Assembly (NCBI RefSeq): GCF_000426845.1
Contig: NZ_AUGD01000019.1
Location: forward strand, 30,550 to 94,549
Direction: 5' to 3'
Source of the DNA: Bradyrhizobium sp. in8p8
Lineage (GTDB): Bacteria > Pseudomonadota > Alphaproteobacteria > Rhizobiales > Xanthobacteraceae
DNA: 64,000 nucleotides
Of this stretch, positions 32,912 through 41,344 are shown in pieces (positions within the stretch are counted from its first letter, which is position 1; the number at the start of each line of letters is the position of its first letter). The position numbers were made by a program, and so were the translations under genes. The notes under the pieces are model-generated. The model was not told the origin of the DNA, made no database searches, and worked only from the letters and a program-made list of their open reading frames with translations.

Positions 32912-35263
32912 ATGAAAGTCGCGATCATCGGTGGCGGACCTGCGGGTCTCTATGCTGCAATCCTGCTCAAGAAGCAGCGCCCGAGCGCCGACATCACGGT
33001 CTACGAACGCAACCGGCCCGACGACACCTTCGGTTTCGGCGTGGTGTTCTCGGACGCGACACTCGACAATTTCGAGAAGCACGATCTCCCGAGCTATCGC
33101 CGTATTACTCAGGAATTCGCCTATTGGGACGATATCGCCGTGCATTTCCGCGGCACGGTGCATCGCGTCGGCGGCAACGGCTTCTGCGGCTGCTCGCGGC
33201 AGAAGTTGCTCCTGATCCTCCAGGAACGTGCACGCGAGCTGGGCGTCGCGCTGCATTTCGAAGTGGACATCGACGACGAGACCCGATTCGCCGACGCCGA
33301 TCTCATCCTGCTCGCGGACGGCATCAACAGCCGCTTCCGCGAGAAATATATCGAGCATTTCCAGCCTGAGGTCGACGTCCGTGCCAACAAATTCGCCTGG
33401 ATGGGCTCTACCAGACCGCTTGATGCTTTCACCTTCATCTTCCAGGAGACAGAGTGGGGGCCGTTCATTGCCCATGCGTATCAGTATGAGGCCGGGCACT
33501 CGACCTGGATCTTCGAGACCGATCCTGAAACGTTCGGGCGCGCGGGGCTGACGGGCCTCGACGAGGCTCAGTCCGCCGCGCGGATGGCGGATATCTTCGG
33601 CTGGTTTCTGGGTGGGCACAAGCTGCTGACCAACCGCTCGATGTGGCGCAACTTCCCGATGATCCGCAGCAAGCGCTGGGTCAAGGACAACATGGTCCTG
33701 CTCGGTGACGCCAAGGCCAGCGCGCATTTTTCGATTGGATCTGGCACCAAGCTCGCGATGGAAGACGCGATTGCGCTGGCCGAAGCCATGGAGAAGGCGC
33801 CCAGCATCGAGGCGGCGCTGGAGGTCTATGAGCACGGCCGCCGCGAGGAGGTCGAAAAGACGCAGCATGCCGCCGACGTCTCCCTGGTCTGGTTCGAGCA
33901 TGTCGACCGCTTCTGGGATTTTGACCCGGTGCAGTTCGCCTTCGGCGTCATGACGCGCTCGAAGGCGATCACCTATGACAATCTCAAGCTCCGCGCGCCG
34001 GATTTCGTGGCCGAGGTCGACAAGTCGTTTGCCAGACAGGTCCGGAGCAGCGGCTTCGATGTCGACACCGAGCGGCCCTTGGTGCCGCTGTTCCAGCCGT
34101 TCCGCTTGCGTGAGATGGAGCTCGCCAATCGCGCGGTTATGTCGCCGATGTGCATGTATTCGGCCAAGGAGGGGGTGCCGACGGATTTCCACCTCGTGCA
34201 CTACGGCTCGCGCGCGATTGGCGGCGCCGGGCTGATCTTCACCGAGATGACTTGTGTCAGCCGCGACGCCCGGATCACGCCCGGCTGCGCCGGTCTCTGG
34301 AACGACGAGCAGGAAGCCGCATGGCGACGCATCGTGGACTTCGTCCACGACAACTCGGCCGCAAAGATCTGCCTGCAACTGGGGCACGCCGGCCGCAAGG
34401 GCGCAACCAAATTGATGTGGGACGGCATGGACCGGCCGCTCGAGCAGGGCGGCTGGGACATTTTCTCGGCATCGCCGTTGCCCTATTTCCCCGATAGCCA
34501 GGTGCCGCGCGAGCTCGATCGCGCCGGCATGGACGCGGTGAGGGATACTTTCGTTGCGGCGGCCGAGCGCGGCGAGCGCTGCGGCTTCGACATGTTGGAG
34601 CTACACTGTGCCCATGGCTATCTGCTCGCGAGCTTCATCTCGCCGCTGACCAATACCCGCACGGACCAGTATGGCGGTTCGCTCGAAAACCGGCTGCGGT
34701 TCCCGCTCGAGGTGTTCGAAGCGCTGCGCGCGGCATGGCCCTCGCACAAGCCGATGTCTGTGCGCATCTCTGCAACCGACTGGGCCGACGGCGGCATCAC
34801 CGGCGATGATGCCGTCACCATCGCGCGCGCCTTTGCCGAGGCCGGGGTCGATCTCATCGACGTTTCGACCGGCCAGACCGTGCGTGACGCGCAGCCGATC
34901 TACGGGCGCATGTTCCAGACACCGTTCTCGGATCAGGTCCGCAACGAGGCGCGCGTCGCCACCATGTGCGTCGGCAACATCACCACGGCGGACCAGGCCA
35001 ACACGATCCTGGCCGCGGGCCGGTCGGATCTCGTTGCGCTGGGCCGTCCGCATCTCGTCGACCCCTTCTTTACCATGAAGGCGGCGGCCTGGTACGGCGC
35101 AAACGACGCCTTCTGTCCTCCGCAATATCTGCCCGGAAAAGACCAGATTTTCCGCAACAGCGTCCGCGACCGGCAGGACCTCGAAGAGCTGAGGATTAAG
35201 GCTAAGCCCAAGACCCGGGCCGAGCTCAAGACCGAGGCGACAAAGCCGCTTGCGGCGGAGTGA
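32912..35263 (+). CDS. Bifunctional 2-aminobenzoyl-CoA (or salicylyl-CoA) monooxygenase/reductase
   Basis: A 783-residue fusion. Residues 1 to about 375 form a class A flavin monooxygenase (AIIGGGPAGLYAAILLKKQR; MVLLGDAKASAHFSIGSGTK). Residues about 385-765 form an Old Yellow Enzyme-like reductase (MSPMCMYSAKEGVPTDFHLV; CAHGYLLASFISPLTNTRTD, YGGSLENR). This architecture is that of 2-aminobenzoyl-CoA monooxygenase/reductase, which hydroxylates anthraniloyl-CoA at C5 and reduces the ring to a non-aromatic amino-oxo-cyclohexene-carboxyl-CoA. The monooxygenase half also resembles salicylyl-CoA 5-hydroxylase. A matching ligase (39150) and a RidA enamine hydrolase (40857) favour anthranilate. Confidence 0.88.
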   Translation: MKVAIIGGGPAGLYAAILLKKQRPSADITVYERNRPDDTFGFGVVFSDATLDNFEKHDLPSYRRITQEFAYWDDIAVHFRGTVHRVGGNGFCGCSRQKLLLILQERARELGVALHFEVDIDDETRFADADLILLADGINSRFREKYIEHFQPEVDVRANKFAWMGSTRPLDAFTFIFQETEWGPFIAHAYQYEAGHSTWIFETDPETFGRAGLTGLDEAQSAARMADIFGWFLGGHKLLTNRSMWRNFPMIRSKRWVKDNMVLLGDAKASAHFSIGSGTKLAMEDAIALAEAMEKAPSIEAALEVYEHGRREEVEKTQHAADVSLVWFEHVDRFWDFDPVQFAFGVMTRSKAITYDNLKLRAPDFVAEVDKSFARQVRSSGFDVDTERPLVPLFQPFRLREMELANRAVMSPMCMYSAKEGVPTDFHLVHYGSRAIGGAGLIFTEMTCVSRDARITPGCAGLWNDEQEAAWRRIVDFVHDNSAAKICLQLGHAGRKGATKLMWDGMDRPLEQGGWDIFSASPLPYFPDSQVPRELDRAGMDAVRDTFVAAAERGERCGFDMLELHCAHGYLLASFISPLTNTRTDQYGGSLENRLRFPLEVFEALRAAWPSHKPMSVRISATDWADGGITGDDAVTIARAFAEAGVDLIDVSTGQTVRDAQPIYGRMFQTPFSDQVRNEARVATMCVGNITTADQANTILAAGRSDLVALGRPHLVDPFFTMKAAAWYGANDAFCPPQYLPGKDQIFRNSVRDRQDLEELRIKAKPKTRAELKTEATKPLAAE

Positions 35264-35314
35264 CCGCCCGTGCGACGTTAACCCGTTGCCTGTGTTTCGA
35301 GTGGAGTTAGGGCG

Positions 35315-36565
35315 ATGAAGGCGATTATCGTCGGCGGCGGTATCGGTGGTCTCACCACGGCATTGATGTTCCGCTCGCGCGGCCTTGACTGCGAGATCTA
35401 CGAGCAGGCCGACACCATTCGCGAGCTCGGGGTCGGCATCAACACGCTGCCGCATGCCATGCGCGAGCTCGCCGGCCTTGGCCTGCTCCAGAAGCTCGAC
35501 GATGTCGCGATCCGCACCGATCAGCTTTATTACCTCAATCGCCACGGCCAGGAGGTCTGGCGCGAAGCTCGCGGCATCGAGGCCGGCCACGACGTGCCGC
35601 AATTCTCGATCCATCGCGGCCGCCTTCAGGGCGTGATCCATCGCGCGGTCGAGGAGCGGCTCGGGCGAGAGGCGATTCACACCGGTTGCCGGCTCGGTGC
35701 GTTCACGCAGGACGAGGGCGGCGTCACCGCTTACTTTTTCGATCGCGCCGGCGCCCATGTCCACACCGCGCGCGGCGATATCCTGATCGGCGCCGACGGC
35801 ATCCACTCACGCGTCCGAGAGACGCTGTTTCCGAACGAGGGCCCGCCGTGCTGGAACGGCCTCATGCTGTGGCGCGGTGCCCGGGACTGGCCGCTGTTTC
35901 TGACCGGCAAATCCATGATCGTGGCCGGCGGTCTCAATGCCAAGGTGGTGATCTACCCGATCGCGGAAGGATCGAGCTCCGCAAGCCGCCTCACCAATTG
36001 GGCGGTGCTGGTGAAGGTGGGTGAGGGCAACGTGCCCCCGCCCCGGAAAGAAGATTGGTCGCGGCCGGGCCGCCGCGAGGAACTGATGCCGCACGTCGCC
36101 CGCTTCTCGGTTCCCTATATCGACGTGAAGAGCCTGATCTCGGCGACGCCCGAGTTCTACGAATATCCAACCTGCGATCGCGATCCCTTGCCCTATTGGT
36201 CATCGGGGCGCGTCACGTTGCTCGGCGATGCCGCGCATCCCATGTATCCGGTCGGCTCCAACGGCGCCTCCCAGGCCATCCTCGACGCGCGCTGCCTTGC
36301 GGATGCGCTGGTGCGTGCCGAACATCCGCGCCAGGCCTTGCTCGAATACGAGAAGAAGCGCCTGCCGATGACGGCCGAGATCGTCCGCTCCAACCGGCGC
36401 GGCGGGCCTGAAGGCGTCATCGACGCCGTCGAGCAGCTCGCGCCCGACGGCTTCGACAACGTCGACAACGTCCTGAGCTATTCCCAGCGCGAGGCCATCG
36501 TGCGCGGCTATGCCACCAAGGCCGGCTTCGCCGCCGTGCCGGGACTTGCTGCGGTGCGCGCCTGA
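35315..36565 (+). CDS. FAD-dependent monooxygenase (salicylate/3-hydroxybenzoate hydroxylase-like)
   Basis: A 416-residue class A flavoprotein with MKAIIVGGGIGGLTTALMFR, the DG motif DILIGADGIHSRVRETLF and the GD motif VTLLGDAAHPMYPVGSNGAS. It resembles PhzS/salicylate-hydroxylase-type oxidoreductases that act on aromatic or heteroaromatic carboxylates. It lies 51 bp after the fused monooxygenase/reductase with no operator in the gap, so it is probably co-transcribed. It might hydroxylate an alternative or downstream substrate. It ends 9 bp before the stop of the convergent cupin gene. Confidence 0.85.
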   Translation: MKAIIVGGGIGGLTTALMFRSRGLDCEIYEQADTIRELGVGINTLPHAMRELAGLGLLQKLDDVAIRTDQLYYLNRHGQEVWREARGIEAGHDVPQFSIHRGRLQGVIHRAVEERLGREAIHTGCRLGAFTQDEGGVTAYFFDRAGAHVHTARGDILIGADGIHSRVRETLFPNEGPPCWNGLMLWRGARDWPLFLTGKSMIVAGGLNAKVVIYPIAEGSSSASRLTNWAVLVKVGEGNVPPPRKEDWSRPGRREELMPHVARFSVPYIDVKSLISATPEFYEYPTCDRDPLPYWSSGRVTLLGDAAHPMYPVGSNGASQAILDARCLADALVRAEHPRQALLEYEKKRLPMTAEIVRSNRRGGPEGVIDAVEQLAPDGFDNVDNVLSYSQREAIVRGYATKAGFAAVPGLAAVRA

Positions 36566-36574
36566 CGCGTGCCG

Positions 36575-37030
36575 CTAGCCGCCCGGAGGCGGCGGCAGGA
36601 AGTGGATGTTGAACTCGGCGGCCAGCGCAACGACGTCCTCGGGCTTCTGCTCCTTCATGTTGTGAAGGCCCCAGAACAGGTCGAACAGCTTGCGGCTCGG
36701 GGAGACCCAGAACAGCACCTTTGCGGTCTGCTCCGACTTGTTGAAGATGCCGTGAGGCACGCCCATGCCGAGGCGCATCAGGTCGCCGGCGCTGGCCTGC
36801 GACTCAGAATCGCCGAGCATGAAATCGAGCTTGCCCTCCAGCATGTAGAGATACTCATCCTGGTCGGGATGAATGTGCGGCGGCACGAACGTGCCTGGCG
36901 GCAGTGTCGCATGCCAGGAGAAGCTGTGTTCGGCGTAGCTCTTCGGCACATAGGTCTGGCCGAGGATGTTCCAGGAAATGCCCTGGATGCCCTCATTGGC
37001 CCGCGTGATGCCGGTGATTTCGCTCTTCAT
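36575..37030 (-). CDS. Cupin-domain protein
   Basis: A 151-residue single-cupin protein. Metal-binding motif 1 is PPHIHPDQDEYLYMLEG and motif 2 includes LMRLGMGVPHGIFN, giving the usual three-His/one-Glu site. The C-terminal half (LFWVSPSRKLFDLFWGLHNM) resembles small cupins linked to aromatic degradation. It could be a dioxygenase, an isomerase or a sensor; sequence does not decide. It is 29 bp downstream of the Liv-type binding protein on the same strand and likely co-transcribed. Confidence 0.8.
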   Translation of the reverse strand: MKSEITGITRANEGIQGISWNILGQTYVPKSYAEHSFSWHATLPPGTFVPPHIHPDQDEYLYMLEGKLDFMLGDSESQASAGDLMRLGMGVPHGIFNKSEQTAKVLFWVSPSRKLFDLFWGLHNMKEQKPEDVVALAAEFNIHFLPPPPGG

Positions 37031-37059
37031 TGCAGTCCTCCCTTAACGCGACGCTCGGC

Positions 37060-38235
37060 TTAATTCGTCGCCTTGCAATCCTTGGCATAGCGGTCGCCGT
37101 AATTCTCGAAGACCTTCTGCACGATCTCGGTCTGGAATTTGCCGTCGGGACGCTTGGCGACCTTGGTCAGGTAGAAATCCTGGATCGGATAGCCGTTGGT
37201 GTTGAACTTGAACGCGCCGCGCAGCGAGGTGAAGTCGGCTTTCTTGATCGCTGCCCGGACGGCGTCCTTGTTCGACAGATCGCCCTTCACCGCCCTGACG
37301 GCACTGTCGATCAGCATCGCGGTGTCATAGGCCTGGAAAGCGTAGGTTCCAGGCACGCTGTTGTAGGCGGCCTCATAGGCGGCGACGAACTTCTTGTTCT
37401 GGGGATTGTCGAGATTGGGGGCCCAGTTCGCGCCGCCGAACATGCCGACGGCTGCATCCTGCTGCGCGGGCAGCGTCGATTCATCCACGGTGAAGGCCGA
37501 GAGAACCGGAATGCTGTCGGCGAGCCCTGCCTGCCGATACTGCTTGACGAGGTTGACGCCGAGGCCGCCCGGCATGAACGTGAACAGCGCATCCGGCTTC
37601 TGCGAGGAGATCTTGGAGAGTTCCGGCTGGAAATCCAGCGTGTTGAGCGGCATGTAGGACTCTTCGACGATCTCGCCCTTGTAGTCGAGCTTGAAGCCGG
37701 CCACCGAATCCTTACCGGCCTGATAGTTCGGCACCATCAGGTACATGCGCTTGTAGCCGCGATCCTGCGCGACCTTGCCGAGGATCTCGTGAACCTGATC
37801 GTTCTGATAGGACGTCACATAGAAGAACGGGTTGCAGTCCTTGCCGGCAAAGGTCGACGGGCCGGCGTTGGGGCTGATCAGGAACGTCTTCGATTCCGTA
37901 ATGGGCCGGTGGATCGCCTGCAGAATGTTGGAGAAGATCGGTCCGACCACGAAGTCGACCTTCTCGCGCTCGAGGAGACCCTTGACCTTGGTGACCGCCG
38001 CATCCGGCTTGAGTTCATCATCGACCACGACGACCTCGACATCGCGGCCTCCCATCTTGTTGCCGAGATCCTTGACTGCGAGCGCGAACCCGTCCCGTAC
38101 CTGTTGGCCGAGCGCAGCCGCTGGCCCGGACAGGGTCACGATCACGCCCAGCTTGATCTTCTCCTGGGCGAGGGCAGGGGTCATCGCGGTGCCAAGCAGC
38201 AGGGTGGCTGCGGCCAACGTCATTTTCATCTTCAT
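37060..38235 (-). CDS. ABC transporter substrate-binding protein, Liv/aromatic-acid type
   Basis: A 391-residue periplasmic type I binding protein. A signal peptide spans residues 1-23 (TLAAATLLLGTAMTPALA), followed by IKLGVIVTLSGPAAALGQQV and GRDVEVVVVDDELKPDAA, typical of LivK/BraC-like receptors for amino acids and aromatic acids. Start ATG 38235 has GAGGGA six bases upstream; an upstream frame to 38283 lacks a signal. No LivHMGF components are adjacent, so it must use a permease encoded elsewhere. Its promoter region holds an operator of the local MarR type. Confidence 0.87.
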   Translation of the reverse strand: MKMKMTLAAATLLLGTAMTPALAQEKIKLGVIVTLSGPAAALGQQVRDGFALAVKDLGNKMGGRDVEVVVVDDELKPDAAVTKVKGLLEREKVDFVVGPIFSNILQAIHRPITESKTFLISPNAGPSTFAGKDCNPFFYVTSYQNDQVHEILGKVAQDRGYKRMYLMVPNYQAGKDSVAGFKLDYKGEIVEESYMPLNTLDFQPELSKISSQKPDALFTFMPGGLGVNLVKQYRQAGLADSIPVLSAFTVDESTLPAQQDAAVGMFGGANWAPNLDNPQNKKFVAAYEAAYNSVPGTYAFQAYDTAMLIDSAVRAVKGDLSNKDAVRAAIKKADFTSLRGAFKFNTNGYPIQDFYLTKVAKRPDGKFQTEIVQKVFENYGDRYAKDCKATN

Positions 38236-38376
38236 GATCTGTCCCTCGTGACTATCGGCAAGCGCTGCGAGCCGCATACTCAATCCAAGCTTATGCTGAC
38301 GATGGCTGCCGCGGCAAGCAAGCTCAAGGCATCGTCATCTCGGCAGGCGGTCTGCATGCAAGCAGCGCGCCAATCA

Positions 38377-38390
38377 TTTGAAGCCTAAAG
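38377..38390. promoter_or_regulatory. TTTKA-N4-TAAAR operator, binding-protein side
   Basis: TTTGAAGCCTAAAG, in the divergent region between the binding-protein gene (minus) and marR (plus), 142 bp from the former. Matches the consensus closely. Confidence 0.6.
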
Positions 38391-38445
38391 GAACTGGCGT
38401 GCGGTCGATTGTTGCAGCTTTGGACTTGCGGCCGGCGCCGATTTA

Positions 38446-38459
38446 CTTGAAGCTCAAAA
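38446..38459. promoter_or_regulatory. TTTKA-N4-TAAAR operator before marR
   Basis: CTTGAAGCTCAAAA, a more degenerate copy 14-27 bp upstream of the marR GTG at 38473. Its position would block transcription or translation start, fitting autorepression. Confidence 0.5.
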
Positions 38460-38472
38460 CGTTGGGGAATCC

Positions 38473-39003
38473 GTGCCGACGCCAATGTCGGCCGTGAGTG
38501 ACTGCATCAACATGCTCGATTCCGAGACCAAGGCCGTCGAAACACCGGAGGACCACGCCGAAGAACTTCGGCTGTGGTTGCGGCTCTTGACCTGCACGAC
38601 GCTGATCGAGGGCGAGGTGCGCGGCCGGCTGCGGCAGCGGTTCGACGTCACGCTGCCCCGTTTCGACCTGATGGCGCAGCTCGACAAGGCGCCCGACGGT
38701 ATGACGCTGTCCGATGTCTCCAAGCGCATGATGGTGTCGAACGGCAACGTGACCGGCCTGGTGGAACGGCTGGTCGAATCCGGCCATCTCGACCGGCGGA
38801 CGTCGGAGACCGACCGCCGCGTCCAGGTGATCCGCCTCACAAAGCTCGGTCGCTCCGAGTTCCGCCGGATGGCTGCAGAGCACGAGACCTGGATCGCCGA
38901 TCTCTTCGCCGATCTCACGCCGAAGGATGTGCGCGAATTGATGCGGCTCTTGGCCAAGACCAAGGCGTCGGCGCAGAAATCGGCCGCGCGGCGTCGGCCG
39001 TAG
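38473..39003 (+). CDS. MarR-family regulator of the aryl-CoA island
   Basis: A 176-residue winged-helix MarR protein (residues about 30-165). The DNA-binding part is DGMTLSDVSKRMMVSNGNVT followed by GLVERLVESGHLDRRTSETD and the wing RRVQVIRLTKLGRSEF. The GTG at 38473 is the longest start; ATG 38485 is also possible. It sits among the catabolic genes, and six near-identical palindromes precede their promoters, so it is the obvious candidate to bind them. MarR proteins of this context usually release DNA when they bind an aromatic acid or its CoA ester. Confidence 0.88.
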   Translation: MPTPMSAVSDCINMLDSETKAVETPEDHAEELRLWLRLLTCTTLIEGEVRGRLRQRFDVTLPRFDLMAQLDKAPDGMTLSDVSKRMMVSNGNVTGLVERLVESGHLDRRTSETDRRVQVIRLTKLGRSEFRRMAAEHETWIADLFADLTPKDVRELMRLLAKTKASAQKSAARRRP

Positions 39004-39085
39004 GCGCAAGCCGGCAGGCGCGCCCAGTCCCTTCTGCCGCAGGAAAAAGCACGGCATGCCCAAAATCCGCTATTGCGCCGAATTG

Positions 39086-39099
39086 TTTTAAGCCTAAAA
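39086..39099. promoter_or_regulatory. TTTKA-N4-TAAAR operator before the 2-aminobenzoate-CoA ligase
   Basis: TTTTAAGCCTAAAA, with perfect 5-bp arms TTTTA/TAAAA, 51 bp upstream of the ligase ATG at 39150. Confidence 0.65.
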
Positions 39100-39149
39100 T
39101 GTTTCCAGATCGTGCTGCCGGGTGCAATCCATGCTGAAAGGAGCGTGCG

Positions 39150-40841
39150 ATGGCCAACGCCGCCAAGGTTCAAGTGACGGGCTCGCATGACGGCAACGCC
39201 GCGTCGGCCCATGTCGATACGTTCGCGCGGCAGCATCTGCCGCCCCGCGAACTGTGGCCCGAGTTCATCTTCACACGGCCGGAACTGCGCTATCCCCCGC
39301 GACTGAACTGCGTCAGCTATTTCCTCGATCGCTGGGTCGAGCAGGGCCATGGCGACGCGCCTTGCGTCATCAGCCCCGCCGTCAGCTACACCTATCGCGA
39401 GCTGCAGGCGCTGGTGAACCGCATTGCCAACGTGCTGGTCGGCAAGCTGGGCCTCGTCACCGGCGAGCGCGTCCTGCTGCGCTCGGCCAACAGTCCCATG
39501 ATGGTTGCGACGTATCTGGCGGTGATCAAGGCCGGCGGGATTTGCGTGGCGACCATGCCGCTCTTACGCGCCAAGGAGCTGTCCTATCCGATCCAGAAGG
39601 CGGAGATCACGCTGGCGCTGTGCGATGGAAAGCTCGCCGACGAGATGGAGAAGGCGAAAGCGACGGCGCCCGATCTCAAGCGGGTCGTTTATTGGGGGAA
39701 CGGCGCGGCAGACTCGCTCGAGGCGCTGATCGCGGATGCCGGCGCCGAGTTCGCGGCCGTCGATACCGCATCCGACGATATCTGCCTGATCGCCTTCACC
39801 TCGGGCACGACCGGTGATCCCAAGGGGACCATGCATTTCCATCGCGACATGCTCGCGGTCTGCGACGGCTATGCGCGCAACATACTGCGTGCGGAGCAGA
39901 GCGATCGCTTCATCGGCTCGGCGCCGCTCGCGTTCACCTTCGGCTTCGGCGGCGTGCTGTTTCCGATGCATATCGGCGCCTCCTTTGTCGTGCTGGAAAA
40001 GACGACGCCGGACGACATTCTGAACGCGATCGAGCAGCACAAGACGACGGTCTGCTTTACGGCGCCGACTGCATACCGGGCGATGCTGGGTAAGCTTTCG
40101 GGCCGCGATATCTCTTCGCTTCGCAAATGCGTCTCCGCGGGCGAGACCCTGCCCAAGCCGACGTTCGATGCGTGGCTCAAGGCGACCGGGATCAAGCTGA
40201 TGGACGGCATCGGCTCGACCGAGATGCTGCACATCTTCATCAGCGCGACCGAGGACGAGATTCGTCCGGGCGCAACCGGAAAGCCCGTGCCGGGGTATGA
40301 AGCCAAGATCGTCGACGATGAGGGCCGCGACGTTCCGCCCGGGACGATGGGCCGTCTTGCCGTGCGCGGGCCGACCGGCTGCCGCTATCTGGCAGACGAG
40401 CGGCAGCGGAAGTACGTCCAGAATGGCTGGAACATCACCGGCGATACCTACGTGATGGATAGCGACGGCTATTTCTGGTATCAGTCGCGCTCCGACGACA
40501 TGATCGTGTCGGCCGGCTACAACATCGCGGGCACGGATGTCGAGGCGGCGCTGCTGACGCATCCGGCGGTTGCCGAGTGCGGCGTGGTCGGCGCCCCAGA
40601 CGAGGCGCGCGGCATGATCGTGAAGGCCTATGTCATCGCCGCGCCCGGCGTGACGCCCGATGCTCAGCTCACGGCCGAGTTGCAGGAGCATGTCAAACGC
40701 GAGATCGCACCATACAAATATCCACGCGCGATCGAGTTCGTGACGCAATTGCCGAAGACCGAGACCGGCAAGCTGAAACGCTTTGCCCTGCGCCAGTTGG
40801 CGCAAGCCGCGGCGACGTCCTCGGGCGTTGCGGCGGAATGA
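39150..40841 (+). CDS. 2-aminobenzoate-CoA ligase / benzoate-CoA ligase family
   Basis: A 563-residue AMP-forming aryl-CoA ligase. The A3 motif is FTSGTTGDPKGTMHFHRD, a form typical of benzoate and 2-aminobenzoate CoA ligases; later motifs are LMDGIGSTEMLHIFIS, WNITGDTYVMDSDGYFWYQS and the catalytic lysine in KTETGKLKRFALRQL. It forms the aryl-CoA that the fused monooxygenase/reductase uses. GAAAGGAG lies before the ATG. RidA follows 15 bp downstream. Substrate choice between anthranilate, salicylate and benzoate rests on context. Confidence 0.88.
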   Translation: MANAAKVQVTGSHDGNAASAHVDTFARQHLPPRELWPEFIFTRPELRYPPRLNCVSYFLDRWVEQGHGDAPCVISPAVSYTYRELQALVNRIANVLVGKLGLVTGERVLLRSANSPMMVATYLAVIKAGGICVATMPLLRAKELSYPIQKAEITLALCDGKLADEMEKAKATAPDLKRVVYWGNGAADSLEALIADAGAEFAAVDTASDDICLIAFTSGTTGDPKGTMHFHRDMLAVCDGYARNILRAEQSDRFIGSAPLAFTFGFGGVLFPMHIGASFVVLEKTTPDDILNAIEQHKTTVCFTAPTAYRAMLGKLSGRDISSLRKCVSAGETLPKPTFDAWLKATGIKLMDGIGSTEMLHIFISATEDEIRPGATGKPVPGYEAKIVDDEGRDVPPGTMGRLAVRGPTGCRYLADERQRKYVQNGWNITGDTYVMDSDGYFWYQSRSDDMIVSAGYNIAGTDVEAALLTHPAVAECGVVGAPDEARGMIVKAYVIAAPGVTPDAQLTAELQEHVKREIAPYKYPRAIEFVTQLPKTETGKLKRFALRQLAQAAATSSGVAAE

Positions 40842-40856
40842 GAGAAGGATAGAGAA

Positions 40857-41318
40857 TTGTCCGTGACGACGCCGAAAGGCCCGCAACTCGCGGTGCTGCC
40901 GACAGCAGCCGAGGACGGAACGCGCAAAGCGCAAATCCTCCAGCCGTCAGGCTGGCCGATGCCGAAAGGCTATGCCAACGGCATGGCTGCCGAAGGGCGT
41001 ATCGTCGTCACCGGCGGGGTGATCGGCTGGGATGCCCAAGAGCATCTCGCCGACGGCTTCGTCGCGCAGGTGCGCCAAACCCTGGACAACATCTCCGCGA
41101 TCCTGGCCGAGGCTGGTGCCCGGCCCGAGCACCTCGTACGTCTGACCTGGTACGTCGTCGACATGGACGAGTACCTCGCCAATCTGAAGGAGCTGGGCAG
41201 GATCTACCGCGACGTCTTCGGCGCGCACTATCCTGCGATGGCTCTGGTTCAGGTCGGCCGTCTCGTGGAGAGGGCGGCGCGCGTCGAAATCGAGGCCACC
41301 GCCGTCATCCCTCGCTGA
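40857..41318 (+). CDS. RidA/YjgF family enamine/imine deaminase
   Basis: A 153-residue RidA-fold protein with GRIVVTGGVIGWDAQEHLAD, QVRQTLDNISAILAEAGARP and HYPAMALVQVGRLVERAARV followed by EIEATAV. The arginine in the VGRL segment corresponds to the catalytic Arg that hydrolyses 2-imino acids. GAAGGA precedes a TTG at 40857; a GTG two codons later is an alternative. The ring-reduction product of 2-aminobenzoyl-CoA is an enamine, so a RidA protein coupled to the ligase could speed ammonia release. This is an inference from chemistry and gene order. Confidence 0.85.
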   Translation: MSVTTPKGPQLAVLPTAAEDGTRKAQILQPSGWPMPKGYANGMAAEGRIVVTGGVIGWDAQEHLADGFVAQVRQTLDNISAILAEAGARPEHLVRLTWYVVDMDEYLANLKELGRIYRDVFGAHYPAMALVQVGRLVERAARVEIEATAVIPR

Positions 41319-41344
41319 ACTCCTCTGCGATTGGCTTGCCTTGA

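Noticed and set aside
37030..38388. A 452-codon plus-strand open frame
   Set aside because: It is antisense to a binding protein with a clear signal peptide and Liv-type domain.
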